A stretch of DNA of 56,313 nucleotides from positions 1 through 56,313 of the forward strand of contig CAMOGS010000078.1 in the NCBI GenBank assembly GCA_946614255.1, given 5' to 3'. Every line of letters starts with the position of its first letter. Position 1 is the stretch's first letter. The notes under the pieces are model-generated. The model did not search any database. It worked only from the letters and a program-made list of their open reading frames with translations, and was not told the origin of the DNA. A program made the translations under genes and the position numbers. This DNA is from UBA3871 sp002392265. Lineage in GTDB: Bacteria > Bacillota > Clostridia > Peptostreptococcales > Anaerovoracaceae. This document shows positions 1-8,309 of this stretch, one piece after another.

Positions 1-219
1 AAAAAACCCTTCTACGATGCCACAGCCAAGCCCGTAAGCGGCATTGAGCTGTCCCATCCACTCTTCGAATGGTTTTGACCCCGGCCTCTGCGAGAGAGTC
101 AGTGCCTTTTGTTCTACAAATGATGTAGGCATGCAGCGCATAATAGCGTAAATAATCATGGATACAAACACCAGCAGAACCAGCGAAATAAGGATGCGTT
201 TGATTAAAAACTTTTTCAT
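1..219 (-). CDS. Peptide ABC transporter permease, OppB/DppB-like (C-terminus cut by window edge)
   Basis: Only the first 73 codons lie in the window; the rest runs off the left edge. The translation starts MKKFLIKRILISLVLLVFVS, a short positive N-terminus followed by one hydrophobic helix, then a polar stretch (about residues 30-70). This is the usual opening of DppB/OppB-type inner-membrane permeases, which form the channel of oligopeptide importers. The gene begins 14 bases after the stop of the family-5 binding protein on the same strand, so the two are almost certainly one operon. No clear ribosome site is seen, so translation may be coupled to the gene before it. The family call rests on the N-terminus plus context; nickel or sugar-type relatives cannot be excluded. 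Confidence 0.75.
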   Translation of the reverse strand, partial: MKKFLIKRILISLVLLVFVSMIIYAIMRCMPTSFVEQKALTLSQRPGSKPFEEWMGQLNAAYGLGCGIVEGFF

Positions 220-233
220 AACGCAGATTATTC

Positions 234-2453
234 CTATTTCATTTCAATATTGTATATTTCTTTCTTGAATGTGTAGAAAGTTGTAGGGTCCTGAACCAGA
301 GTATCTGTATTTACTCTTTCTGTTGAGAACAGGAACAGGTCGTTTCTCTGGTATACAGGGATTTCTACTGCGTAATCTACGATAAAATCAAGTGCTTCCT
401 TATAAACAGCCTTACGATAATCAATGCTTGTGTTGGAACGTCCGTCCATTACGAGCTGATCGAGGTAATCGCTGTAAATTGCATAGTAGTGAGCTGTACC
501 GCCCTTGCTGTGATAAATCTGGAACATATCAGGGTCGATTGTTGCTGACCATGCTGCGCACCAGAGCTCAGCATTTTCTGCCTTTAATGCATCCCACATG
601 ATGTTTGCGTCTGCAACGTCGTTTACTGTGAGAGTCATTCCGATTGATTTAAGAGCTTCTGCCGCACTCATCAGGATTCCGTATGAAGGGTGGTTACCTT
701 CACCGTCTCCGCCTACATAGATCATGTATTCTGTCTTTGCGCCTGCAGGTGCTGCTGTAATCTTACCGTCCTTTACGGTGTAGCCTGCTGCCTCGAAGTA
801 ACCGAGTGCTGCCTGAAGTGCTGCTTCATACTTCTGATCTTCGCTCATACCCTCTGTGTAGATAGGGTTGCCGTTAACATCAGTTGAGAATGCTACCTTG
901 TAATCCGCATCGGACTTCTTTGGAGCAGCCCAGCTGGAGTTTGAAATAGGGTAGTTAATAACATCTGCTGCATCGCCATAGTAGGAATCGATTGCTACGT
1001 CACGATATACAGCGAGGATTGTTGCAAGTCCCTTTCTGAGGTTCTTTGAAGCCTCGCTTGAAGGATTGTTGCCTACGCATACATTCTTTGAGTTAACGCC
1101 GATGTAGCCGTAGCCAAGTGTAGGGATGAGCTGAACTGTCAGCTTGTCGCCAACGATCTCGTTGTTGGAGTTGTTGCTTGCAATCTGCTCGAGAGTAGTT
1201 CTCGATGCGGATGGATCAGCGATATCTACAGTACCCTGAACTACGCCCGGTACCATATCGGAATCGGTTGAAGTCTTGTACTGGATGTTCTTTGTCTTTG
1301 GAGCTCCGAGATAGAAGTTCTCGTTTGCTTCGAGGTAAACGATTTTGTTTTCGTACTTGATGAACTTGTAAGGGCCTGCGCCGAGAGGAGCGTTAGTCTT
1401 GTCCTTTACGATGGAAAGGTCGCCCTTCGGGAAGCCGAAATTGTTGTTTGCATAATCATAGCTTTCTTCATCACCGTAGTAGTGAAGCGGTGAGATAGCT
1501 ACTCCCATAGATGAAAGCATTGTTGCATCGATTGTTGTTGTATGAACATTTACTGTATAGTCGTCAACTCTCGTGATACCGGAAATGTTAGGTGCGGAAG
1601 TACCTGTCTGTACACCCTTGCACCACTCTTCGCCCATGAGATCCATCAGGGATGAGCCTGCGGACTCTGTGGAAGAGAGTGAGAGAAGGTCGCCTTCGTA
1701 TCTTTCAACCATAAGGTTGAAGAAGTCGAGAGCTGTAGCATCTTCAGCAAGTCCGCCGAATGCCCATGCTTCTGCAGCCTCTGCAACTGTTTCGCCGTAG
1801 CCTTCTTCGATGCAGTAATCAACGATTTCCTGTGCGAAAGTTTCGCCTGCTGTAGGAAGAACATTTGTGAAGAACTCTGTCTGCTCCTCTTCAGTCCAAT
1901 ATGTGAAGTCGGTGTTATTCTCACCTGCAGTCATGAGTGCCTGATAGAAAGGCGCCATGTTGGATCTGTAAGCTTCCATTCCTTCGATAGGAAGTGAGTA
2001 AACCGATGCATAGCCATCATATGTAGGGTCGCAATATACATAGAGCGAGAAGATGATGTCGTCTGCATTTATAGGCTCACCGTCGGAGAATACGAGATCC
2101 TCGCGAAGCTTGAATGTGATATCCATTGTGTTGTCGGAATTTTCAACAACCTCAATGTTGCAAGGAGCATAATAGGTATATTCTGTACCGTTATATTCCT
2201 TTACTTCACCTTCGATACCGTTCATAATCCATTCGCCGTCACGGTCATTGTTTACCAGATAAATCTGAGTCTGGTCAACGAGATCCTGGTCAGGAACCGC
2301 CTCTGCGAAGAATGGACTGAACTTTTCACTGAAGTCAGTCTGAGCAATAACAAGTGGTGTGTCTGAATCCGATGTAGCGCCGCCGCAACCTGCAAATGTT
2401 GCGATAACCATTGCCAAAACCAGAAGCAGAGCTAAAGTTTTGTTGAGTTTCAT
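234..2453 (-). CDS. Extracellular solute-binding lipoprotein, family 5 (peptide-binding, OppA-like)
   Basis: 739 residues. The signal peptide (MKLNKTLALLLVLAMVIATF) ends in the lipobox AGC, so the mature protein should be lipid-anchored outside the membrane. The body carries family-5 features: an LREDLVFSDGEPINADD stretch typical of peptide-binding proteins (about residues 115-135), an APLGAGPYKF segment, and a C-terminal region on solute-bound assembly. It should capture peptides and hand them to the permease encoded just downstream. The ATG at 2453 is chosen because AAGGAGG sits 7 bases upstream; a TTG 24 bases further up lacks support. At about 740 residues it is longer than classic OppA (about 540), with a Glu-rich insertion around residues 170-270. 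Substrate is inferred only from family and from the peptidase upstream. Confidence 0.9.
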   Translation of the reverse strand: MKLNKTLALLLVLAMVIATFAGCGGATSDSDTPLVIAQTDFSEKFSPFFAEAVPDQDLVDQTQIYLVNNDRDGEWIMNGIEGEVKEYNGTEYTYYAPCNIEVVENSDNTMDITFKLREDLVFSDGEPINADDIIFSLYVYCDPTYDGYASVYSLPIEGMEAYRSNMAPFYQALMTAGENNTDFTYWTEEEQTEFFTNVLPTAGETFAQEIVDYCIEEGYGETVAEAAEAWAFGGLAEDATALDFFNLMVERYEGDLLSLSSTESAGSSLMDLMGEEWCKGVQTGTSAPNISGITRVDDYTVNVHTTTIDATMLSSMGVAISPLHYYGDEESYDYANNNFGFPKGDLSIVKDKTNAPLGAGPYKFIKYENKIVYLEANENFYLGAPKTKNIQYKTSTDSDMVPGVVQGTVDIADPSASRTTLEQIASNNSNNEIVGDKLTVQLIPTLGYGYIGVNSKNVCVGNNPSSEASKNLRKGLATILAVYRDVAIDSYYGDAADVINYPISNSSWAAPKKSDADYKVAFSTDVNGNPIYTEGMSEDQKYEAALQAALGYFEAAGYTVKDGKITAAPAGAKTEYMIYVGGDGEGNHPSYGILMSAAEALKSIGMTLTVNDVADANIMWDALKAENAELWCAAWSATIDPDMFQIYHSKGGTAHYYAIYSDYLDQLVMDGRSNTSIDYRKAVYKEALDFIVDYAVEIPVYQRNDLFLFSTERVNTDTLVQDPTTFYTFKKEIYNIEMK

Positions 2454-2473
2454 TTTGTCCTCCTTATTTTTAT

Positions 2474-2992
2474 TCAATTTATGTCCGCTTGCACGCCCTT
2501 GTAAAAGCGGTCGTAAAGCACGCCATAGGCTATGACGAGCCCCGCAAATACAAAATGCGTTGCAAGATAAACGACTTCTCTCCCCATCGGATACAGACCG
2601 ATATGGGTGAAAATGAACATTATATCGAGAATCACATTCATTCCCAAAAGAATCAGCAGGCCTCTCGCCGCGTTTTTCATACGCACAAGTCCCTTTTTGT
2701 AATCCACCCTCTGCATTCTCACCGGTGAGTTAAAGTATCTGACAGCACCGAAAAAGAAATACATAGTCGGGAGAAACAGGAACATGTACGGCAGCACGAC
2801 ATAGAGTGTGCGACTGCTCGGCTGGTTTATCATCCCCATAACCAGAAAGGCTATGGCAAAGAAAACCGCAAATGCCAGATTGGTAATTCCCGAAGCTGTC
2901 TTCTCACTTTTGTCAAATGGCAAAGTGTAGTAGCTGCCTACATATTCATTTCCGCTTTCTTTGTAATCGTTTTTATATTTTCCTATAAACAT
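2474..2992 (-). CDS. Small multi-pass membrane protein, unknown function
   Basis: 172 residues from the ATG at 2992. Four hydrophobic segments can be seen (about residues 40-60, 70-90, 117-137 and 147-165), separated by short charged loops; the N-terminal 35 residues are polar. I do not recognise a family. The ATG follows the peptidase stop codon by one base, and no good ribosome site precedes it, so it is likely translated by coupling. A TTG 18 bases upstream would overlap the peptidase end. It sits between an M3 oligopeptidase and a peptide-binding lipoprotein, all on one strand, which suggests a link to peptide handling, but that is context only. Confidence 0.7.
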   Translation of the reverse strand: MFIGKYKNDYKESGNEYVGSYYTLPFDKSEKTASGITNLAFAVFFAIAFLVMGMINQPSSRTLYVVLPYMFLFLPTMYFFFGAVRYFNSPVRMQRVDYKKGLVRMKNAARGLLILLGMNVILDIMFIFTHIGLYPMGREVVYLATHFVFAGLVIAYGVLYDRFYKGVQADIN

Positions 2993-2993
2993 A

Positions 2994-4664
2994 TTATACC
3001 ATTTTATCAAGCGCTTTTACGAGGTGCTCTACGGTGCCGTCCCTGAACGGAACCTCAAGCCCGCACTGTGGCAGCATGTTCACATAGAAATCCTTTGCAG
3101 ACATTCCGCAAAGCTTTAGGTAATCCTGCCATGTTGCCTTGTAATCCTTTTCCATGCGGACCTTGTACTGCATAGCGCAAACGCTCGCCAAAACATAATC
3201 TATGTAATAGAAAGGCACCTGGAAAATGTGGCCCTGACGCTGCCAGTAAGCCGACTTCATAATGCTGTCGCCCCAGTCGATATGCGGTCTGTAGATTTCT
3301 TCGAGTTTTTTCCACTCCTCTTTGCGCTGCGCCGGTGTCATTTCAGGGTTTGCATATACGATGTGCTGGAACTCATCGACCATGCAGCCGTAAGGCACGA
3401 ACGCGATAGCGTCGGAAATCTGAAGTGTCAGGAAATCATCCGCTCTGTCTCCGAAGAAATATTTCATCCAAGGATTTGTGAAATACTCCATGGACATCGA
3501 GTGAATCTCGGCGGTTTCCATTCCGATATCTCTGTATTCCTTTACAATTTCGTTATTTCCCACCAGGTAGCCCTGGAATGCATGTCCGCATTCGTGGGTG
3601 ATTACATCGACATCGCCCTCTGTACCGTTAAAGTTTGCAAAGATGAAAGGCGATTTGTATTTAGGGAAATATGTCATATATCCGCCCTGTCTCTTTGTCT
3701 TGCGGCTCAGCACGTCAAAGAGCTCATTGTCCATCATGAAGTCAAAGAACTCCTTTGTCTCCGGTGAAAGCTCGTGGTACATCTTTTGCCCCATCTCAAG
3801 GATTTCCTGAGGTGTGCCTGTCGGATTAGGGTTTCCTTCTTTGAACCATACACCGTTATCATAAGCCTTTAATCCATCGGTAACGCCGATGCGAGCGGCC
3901 CTTTTCTCGTGAATTCTGTTCACAAGCGGCATGAACGATTCCTTTACCTGACGGCGGAAGTTTTCAACGTCGTCCTTGCTGTAGCAGTTTCTGCCCATGC
4001 GGTAATAGCCAAGCTCTGTAAACGTATCATAGCCCAGGCGCTTTGCCTGCTCGGTGCGGTTCTTTACAAGCTTGTCATATATCTCATCTATCTCGGAAGT
4101 CACGCTGCTAAAGTAAGCCTCCACTGCTTCGCAGGCTTCCTTTCTGGTCGCACGGTCGCTGTTTACCATAAAAGGTCTCATCATTGAGAGGTTGTAAACT
4201 TCACCGCGGAAATGAATCTCTGCAGTTGCAAGCAGCTTGTCATAACGCGTTACGAGAGCGTTTTCCTCCTGCATTAAATCAATGATTGAATCATCGAACG
4301 CCTTCATTGCAATTTCAATGTTTTTGAAGGCAACCTTTCCTATGTGCTTTTCCATTCCCTCTCTGAAAGGCGATTCAAAGAGAGTCTTTTTGTATTTGAT
4401 ATCCAGACTTTCTATGAGAGGTGCATTTTCATCGTAAAATTCCTTTTCCTTTTCATAGAACTCATCTGTCGTATCGATGCTGTTGCGAACCTCCGCGAGC
4501 TCGATATTTGTAAATACGTCATCACTGAATTTGTAATAATCCTTGTGGATTTCAAACTGCTCATCGGCGGACTTTGCTGCCTTTAAGCGCTCTGTCAGCT
4601 CTGCGTATTTTTTCTCTACCTTTTCCATATCCACACGGGTATACGGCATCTCACTAAACTTCAT
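2994..4664 (-). CDS. M3 family oligoendopeptidase (zinc metallopeptidase)
   Basis: 556 residues, expected cytoplasmic, cutting short peptides. The zinc site HECGH is at residues 357-361 (ligands His357 and His361, catalytic Glu358) in the context VITHECGHAFQGYL, and a downstream Glu in GMETAEIHSMSMEYF should be the third ligand. The helical N-terminal half matches the channel-forming part of M3 enzymes. Length and N-terminus (MKFSEMPYTRVD) fit the non-PepF branch of M3 oligoendopeptidases. The ATG at 4664 has GAGGG 6 bases upstream. It heads a run leading to a peptide-binding lipoprotein and permease, so imported peptides may be its substrates. Confidence 0.93.
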   Translation of the reverse strand: MKFSEMPYTRVDMEKVEKKYAELTERLKAAKSADEQFEIHKDYYKFSDDVFTNIELAEVRNSIDTTDEFYEKEKEFYDENAPLIESLDIKYKKTLFESPFREGMEKHIGKVAFKNIEIAMKAFDDSIIDLMQEENALVTRYDKLLATAEIHFRGEVYNLSMMRPFMVNSDRATRKEACEAVEAYFSSVTSEIDEIYDKLVKNRTEQAKRLGYDTFTELGYYRMGRNCYSKDDVENFRRQVKESFMPLVNRIHEKRAARIGVTDGLKAYDNGVWFKEGNPNPTGTPQEILEMGQKMYHELSPETKEFFDFMMDNELFDVLSRKTKRQGGYMTYFPKYKSPFIFANFNGTEGDVDVITHECGHAFQGYLVGNNEIVKEYRDIGMETAEIHSMSMEYFTNPWMKYFFGDRADDFLTLQISDAIAFVPYGCMVDEFQHIVYANPEMTPAQRKEEWKKLEEIYRPHIDWGDSIMKSAYWQRQGHIFQVPFYYIDYVLASVCAMQYKVRMEKDYKATWQDYLKLCGMSAKDFYVNMLPQCGLEVPFRDGTVEHLVKALDKMV

Positions 4665-4719
4665 TTTATCCCTCGTCTTTCCGCTTTTCGTCTAATCTCC
4701 GACTCTAAGCATCAGTTTA

Positions 4720-4749
4720 ATTATAGACCAATTTTCAACGTATACACAA
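4720..4749 (-). promoter_or_regulatory. Probable sigma-A promoter for the peptidase/peptide-transport genes
   Basis: On the minus strand, TTGTGT (4744-4749) and TATAAT (4720-4725) are separated by 18 bases. It lies about 55 bases upstream of the peptidase start. The -10 is perfect and the -35 is half-matched. Confidence 0.5.
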
Positions 4750-4882
4750 GCAGAATGATTATTTGTGTATATTTATATTTATTCACTCCCCTGCACATCG
4801 CCCGATTTTTCAATACTTTTGGGCTATTCCGATTTTGCAAAAAAATACTGTTTTGCTTTGTTTTTATTTCAGGACAAAAAGT

Positions 4883-4916
4883 AAAAAAAGTCCGAGCACA
4901 TTTGTTGTGCTCGGAC
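4883..4916 (-). terminator. Intrinsic terminator downstream of coaX
   Basis: A perfect 11-bp stem (4890-4900 with 4906-4916, arm GTCCGAGCACA) with a 5-base loop is followed on the minus strand by a run of seven T. It starts 11 bases after the coaX stop, ending the mmd-coaX transcript. The 263 bases between coaX and the peptidase hold only this terminator and the promoter listed above. Confidence 0.9.
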
Positions 4917-4927
4917 GACAAGATTGT

Positions 4928-5743
4928 TCAATTATTTTTTGCTGCCTTTCTCTCTCTTTCTCTCCTGTTCTTTTCATAGATAATCTGGAGACCTTCAAGT
5001 GTCAGCATCTTGTCAACATGATCGATGCAGTCAATTCCCGAATCAATCATCGAAGACATACCGCCTGTCGCAACCACGGTTACCTTTCGGCCTGATTCCG
5101 TCATCGCTTCAAGCTCTGCCTTCATCTTTTTAACTATGAACTCAACCGTTCCCATGTGCCCGTACACCAGACCGGACTGCATACTGGTAGTTGTATTTCT
5201 GCAGATAACGGTGCCCGGTTCTTCGAGTTCGACCTTTGGCAGCTTTGCTGTCTTTTCAAACAGAGCTTCCGAAGAAATCTTTAGACCCGGCGCGATAGTA
5301 CCTCCGAGGTACTCTGCCTTTTCGGTGATGGCACAGAAAGTGGTCGCTGTTCCTAAATCTATTACGATGAGTGGGCCGCCGTATTTCGTATAAGCCGCAA
5401 CGGCATTTACTATACGGTCCGCTCCAACCTGTTTCGGATTGTCGTACTTTATGATAAGTCCGGTCTTGACTCCGGCCTCTATGACGATAGCCCGGCGGTT
5501 GAAATATTTCATGGACAGATGCTGGAGTGTGTAAAGCACGGAAGGTACGACTGTGGATATGATTACATCCTCTACGTCCTTTATGTTCAGGCCTTCATAG
5601 GAGAAAAGCTGATTAATGAGCATACCGTACTCGTCTGCACTCTTGTTGTTGTCTGTCTCAATACGCCAATTGGTGATTAACTCTCTGTCTCGGAACACTC
5701 CGAGTACAATGTTGGTATTGCCAACGTCAAATGCAAGTAACAT
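4928..5743 (-). CDS. coaX: Type III pantothenate kinase
   Basis: 271 residues. It phosphorylates pantothenate, the first step of coenzyme A synthesis. Family motifs are present in order: phosphate loop DVGNTN (residues 6-11), the GADR motif with catalytic Asp109 (residues 107-110), DLGTATTF (129-136) and GGTIAPG. No Walker A is expected because this is an acetate/sugar kinase-fold enzyme needing a monovalent cation. The ATG at 5743 has GAGG about 8 bases upstream. It follows the biotin carrier gene by 23 bases, so it is probably cotranscribed with the acyl-CoA carboxyltransferase genes; a CoA-supply link is plausible. It occupies the place where the decarboxylase beta-subunit gene is often found. 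Confidence 0.96.
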   Translation of the reverse strand: MLLAFDVGNTNIVLGVFRDRELITNWRIETDNNKSADEYGMLINQLFSYEGLNIKDVEDVIISTVVPSVLYTLQHLSMKYFNRRAIVIEAGVKTGLIIKYDNPKQVGADRIVNAVAAYTKYGGPLIVIDLGTATTFCAITEKAEYLGGTIAPGLKISSEALFEKTAKLPKVELEEPGTVICRNTTTSMQSGLVYGHMGTVEFIVKKMKAELEAMTESGRKVTVVATGGMSSMIDSGIDCIDHVDKMLTLEGLQIIYEKNRRERERKAAKNN

Positions 5744-5766
5744 ATATATCCTCTGTATCCTCTATT

Positions 5767-6150
5767 TTATTTCAGCGTTACGAGAACGTCTCCAACGTTT
5801 ACGCTGGCACCCTTTGCTACCGGAATTGTATCTACGGTACCGTCTGCCGCTGCCATGATTTCATTCTCCATCTTCATGGCTTCAAGGATTACGAGAACAT
5901 CTCCCGCCTTTACAGCCTGTCCCGGAGCTACCTTTACATCAAGAACTGTTCCCGGCATAGGAGCTGTAACAGTCTGTGCGCCTGCTGCAGGAGCAGGTGC
6001 AGGTGCCGCCTTCGGAGCTGCAGGTGCCGGAGCAGGTGCTGCTGCTACAGGAGCAGGTGCAGGTGCTGCCTTCGGAGCTGCTACGCTGCCGAGTTCTTCT
6101 ACTTCTACTGCGTATGTTGTACCGTTTACGGTAATGTTGTACTTTTTCAT
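5767..6150 (-). CDS. mmdC: Biotin carboxyl carrier subunit of a Na+-pump type decarboxylase
   Basis: 127 residues. The N-terminal part (MKKYNITVNGTTYAVEVEEL) is followed by a flexible Ala/Pro linker of repeated APAPA units (about residues 23-57), then a lipoyl/biotinyl domain with the biotinylation motif EAMKMENE; Lys93 is the expected biotin site. Two conserved glycine turns (APMPG and NVGD) flank it. The ATG at 6150 has AAAGGA 10 bases upstream; an ORF extension of 8 codons lacks support. Biotin would be attached by the BirA encoded at 19893. The carrier shuttles CO2 from the MmdA carboxyltransferase to a membrane decarboxylase. The linker repeats are also visible at DNA level and may slip. 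Confidence 0.93.
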   Translation of the reverse strand: MKKYNITVNGTTYAVEVEELGSVAAPKAAPAPAPVAAAPAPAPAAPKAAPAPAPAAGAQTVTAPMPGTVLDVKVAPGQAVKAGDVLVILEAMKMENEIMAAADGTVDTIPVAKGASVNVGDVLVTLK

Positions 6151-6174
6151 TTTCGATATTTCCTTTCGTATCAA

Positions 6175-6618
6175 TCAGTGGCGTTTGTCAATCATATTTC
6201 TGCTCTCAAGGCAGTCCATGCTTCCGGCATGTGACCATGCGGAGCCGGCGCCCGTTACTCTGGTGATATTCCTTACCACGAGGCTATTTGCACTTTGCGA
6301 GCCTTCGTAAGCCGCAATTGCCGCCGTGATAACCGCAACCAGCTGTGCATCGCCTGCAAGGTTTTCAGCCGGTGCTGCCGCAGGTGCCGCTACAGGCGCC
6401 GTTGTGACAGCCGCTGCTGCAGGTGCAGCCTTCTTTGCCTTGCCTGCTGTCATAACCTTTCCCATGATTGAAAGAATCAGCCAAATCAGGCAAAGGATTA
6501 CGAATGTGGTTCCCAGGCCAAGCAGTGTTGTTATTCCCGCGCCGGCCATCTTTTCACCCATTGTCAGGGAATCAAAGTACTCCGGATTCGCGAACTTTTC
6601 CATTAATGATAAATCCAT
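6175..6618 (-). CDS. mmdD: Decarboxylase gamma/delta subunit (OadG/MmdD-like membrane anchor)
   Basis: 147 residues. One transmembrane helix (about residues 28-52) is followed by an Ala-rich linker and a small soluble C-terminal part. This is the layout of OAD-gamma/MmdD subunits, which hold the carboxyltransferase and biotin carrier to the membrane Na+ pump. The ATG at 6618 has AGGAGGT 8 bases upstream. It lies 18 bases after mmdA and 24 bases before mmdC. The C-terminal part (VITAAIAAYEGS...VVRNITRV) resembles the segment that packs on the carboxyltransferase in these complexes. The sequence is low-complexity, so the family call leans on layout and neighbours. Confidence 0.85.
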   Translation of the reverse strand: MDLSLMEKFANPEYFDSLTMGEKMAGAGITTLLGLGTTFVILCLIWLILSIMGKVMTAGKAKKAAPAAAAVTTAPVAAPAAAPAENLAGDAQLVAVITAAIAAYEGSQSANSLVVRNITRVTGAGSAWSHAGSMDCLESRNMIDKRH

Positions 6619-6636
6619 AATCTGTACCTCCTGTCT

Positions 6637-8178
6637 TTAGAGAGGAATATTTCCGTGCTTCTTTGCAGGGAGTGACTGTCTCTTGGATTTGAGCATATCT
6701 AAACCGCTTGCAATTCTCTGGCGAGTTGTAGCCGGCTCAATTACGTCGTCAACATAGCCGAGCTCTGCTGCACGATAAGGATTGTTGAATGCCTCTTCGT
6801 ACTCCGCAATCTTTTCCTGTCTCTTTGCGGCAGGGTCTTCGGCGTTCTTGATATCGTTTTTGAATACGATGTTTGCTGCGCCGGAAGCTCCCATTACAGC
6901 AACCTGTGCTGTAGGCCATGCGAGAACGAGGTCAGCTCCGAGCTCCTTGTTGCACATAGCGATATAAGCGCCGCCGTATGCCTTACGCAGTACTATTGTT
7001 ACCTTTGGCACTGTTGCTTCCGCATAAGCGTAAAGCAGCTTTGCGCCGTGGCGAATGATGCCGCCGTATTCCTGAGCTGTGCCCGGCAGGAAGCCCGGTA
7101 CATCCTCGAGTGTGAGGAGTGGAACGTTGTAAGCATCACAGTTTCTGATGAATCTTGCTGCCTTGTCTGATGCATTGATGTCGAGGCAGCCTGCGCCGAA
7201 CTTAGGCTGGTTTGCGATAATGCCGACAGATGCGCCGTTTATGCGGGCATAGCCGGTGATAATGTTCTTGCCGTAGTGCGGCATGATTTCAAAGAACTTG
7301 CCGTCGTCAACGATTGCTGTGATTACCTGATACATGTCATAAGCCTTGTTAGGGTTGTCAGGAATGATTTCGTTGAGCTCAGGGATCATTCTGTTTATAT
7401 CATCCGAAGTCGGAACTTCAGGTGCGGTTTCGAGATTGTTTGAAGGCAGATAAGATAGGAGCTCTCTGACCTGAGCGATAGCGTCCTCGTCATTTGCGGC
7501 AATCTGGTGTGCATTACCGGAAATGCTGTTGTGAGTCATAGCGCCGCCGAGCTGTTCTGCAGTAACCTCTTCACCTGTTACGGTCTTGATTACCTGAGGT
7601 CCTGTAATGAACATCTGGGAAGTCTTGTCAACCATAAAGATGTAGTCGGTGATTGCAGGGGAGTAAACCGCTCCGCCTGCGCAAGGTCCCATGATTACGG
7701 AAATCTGAGGAACCACGCCCGATGCGATTGTGTTGTTGTAGAAGATTTTAGCGTAGCCGGAAAGTGCTGTAACGCCTTCCTGAATACGAGCACCGCCCGA
7801 GTCGTTCATTCCAACGATTGGAGCGCCCATTCTCATAGCCATTTCCTGCACCTTTACGATCTTGTTTGCGTGATATTCACCAAGCGATCCGCCGAGTACC
7901 GTGAAATCCTGTGAGAATGCGAATACCAGACGGCCGTTAACCTGACCGTAGCCTGTTACAACGCCTTCGCCCGGCGCCTTTTTATCGGCCATGTCAAAGT
8001 TGTGGCATCTGTGCTTAACAAAAGTGTCCATTTCAACGAATGTGTTCTCGTCGAACAAGAGATTGATTCTTTCTCTCGCTGTGAGCTTGCCGTTTGCATG
8101 CTGTTTGTCAATGCTCTTTTGCCCGCCGCCGAGTACGAGTTCTTCTTTCATCTCGCGAAGCTGTTCAAGCTTGTTCAT
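6637..8178 (-). CDS. mmdA: Methylmalonyl-CoA decarboxylase alpha / propionyl-CoA carboxylase beta (carboxyltransferase)
   Basis: 513 residues, two crotonase-like carboxyltransferase domains (about 1-250 and 260-513). The N-terminal half holds the KLTARERI motif, GGSLGE and the oxyanion loop GPCAGGAVYSPA. The C-terminal half holds NQPKFGAGCLDI, LEDVPGFLPG and KAYGGAYIAM. Length and motifs match MmdA/PccB and are shorter than glutaconyl-CoA decarboxylase alpha (about 590). It transfers carboxyl between (S)-methylmalonyl-CoA (or a related acyl-CoA) and biotin. The ATG at 8178 has AAGGAGG upstream. It leads the mmdA-mmdD-mmdC-coaX run. Without the beta subunit nearby, direction (decarboxylation or carboxylation) and exact substrate are inferred. 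Confidence 0.93.
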   Translation of the reverse strand: MNKLEQLREMKEELVLGGGQKSIDKQHANGKLTARERINLLFDENTFVEMDTFVKHRCHNFDMADKKAPGEGVVTGYGQVNGRLVFAFSQDFTVLGGSLGEYHANKIVKVQEMAMRMGAPIVGMNDSGGARIQEGVTALSGYAKIFYNNTIASGVVPQISVIMGPCAGGAVYSPAITDYIFMVDKTSQMFITGPQVIKTVTGEEVTAEQLGGAMTHNSISGNAHQIAANDEDAIAQVRELLSYLPSNNLETAPEVPTSDDINRMIPELNEIIPDNPNKAYDMYQVITAIVDDGKFFEIMPHYGKNIITGYARINGASVGIIANQPKFGAGCLDINASDKAARFIRNCDAYNVPLLTLEDVPGFLPGTAQEYGGIIRHGAKLLYAYAEATVPKVTIVLRKAYGGAYIAMCNKELGADLVLAWPTAQVAVMGASGAANIVFKNDIKNAEDPAAKRQEKIAEYEEAFNNPYRAAELGYVDDVIEPATTRQRIASGLDMLKSKRQSLPAKKHGNIPL

Positions 8179-8243
8179 ATATGTTTCCTCCTTAATTTCG
8201 GAATCATTTTTATCCGCATAAAATTCGTTTTATACCAACAATA

Positions 8244-8273
8244 ACTATACAACAAAAATAGCAGTTCTTTCAA
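8244..8273 (-). promoter_or_regulatory. Probable promoter of the mmdA-mmdD-mmdC-coaX operon
   Basis: Minus strand TTGAAA (8268-8273), 18-base spacer, TATAGT (8244-8249), about 65 bases upstream of mmdA. No BirA-type operator is seen here, in contrast to the birA promoter. Confidence 0.55.
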
Positions 8274-8309
8274 GTTTTTTCACTTTGCTTATTTGTATTT
8301 AGTTTGTAT

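Noticed and set aside
4755..5095. Short plus-strand ORFs between the peptidase and coaX
   Set aside because: They run through the coaX terminator and antisense to coaX, with no ribosome site.
5855..6310. Plus-strand Ala/Gly-rich ORF over mmdC
   Set aside because: Reverse reading of the Ala/Pro linker repeats; no ribosome site and no conserved domain.
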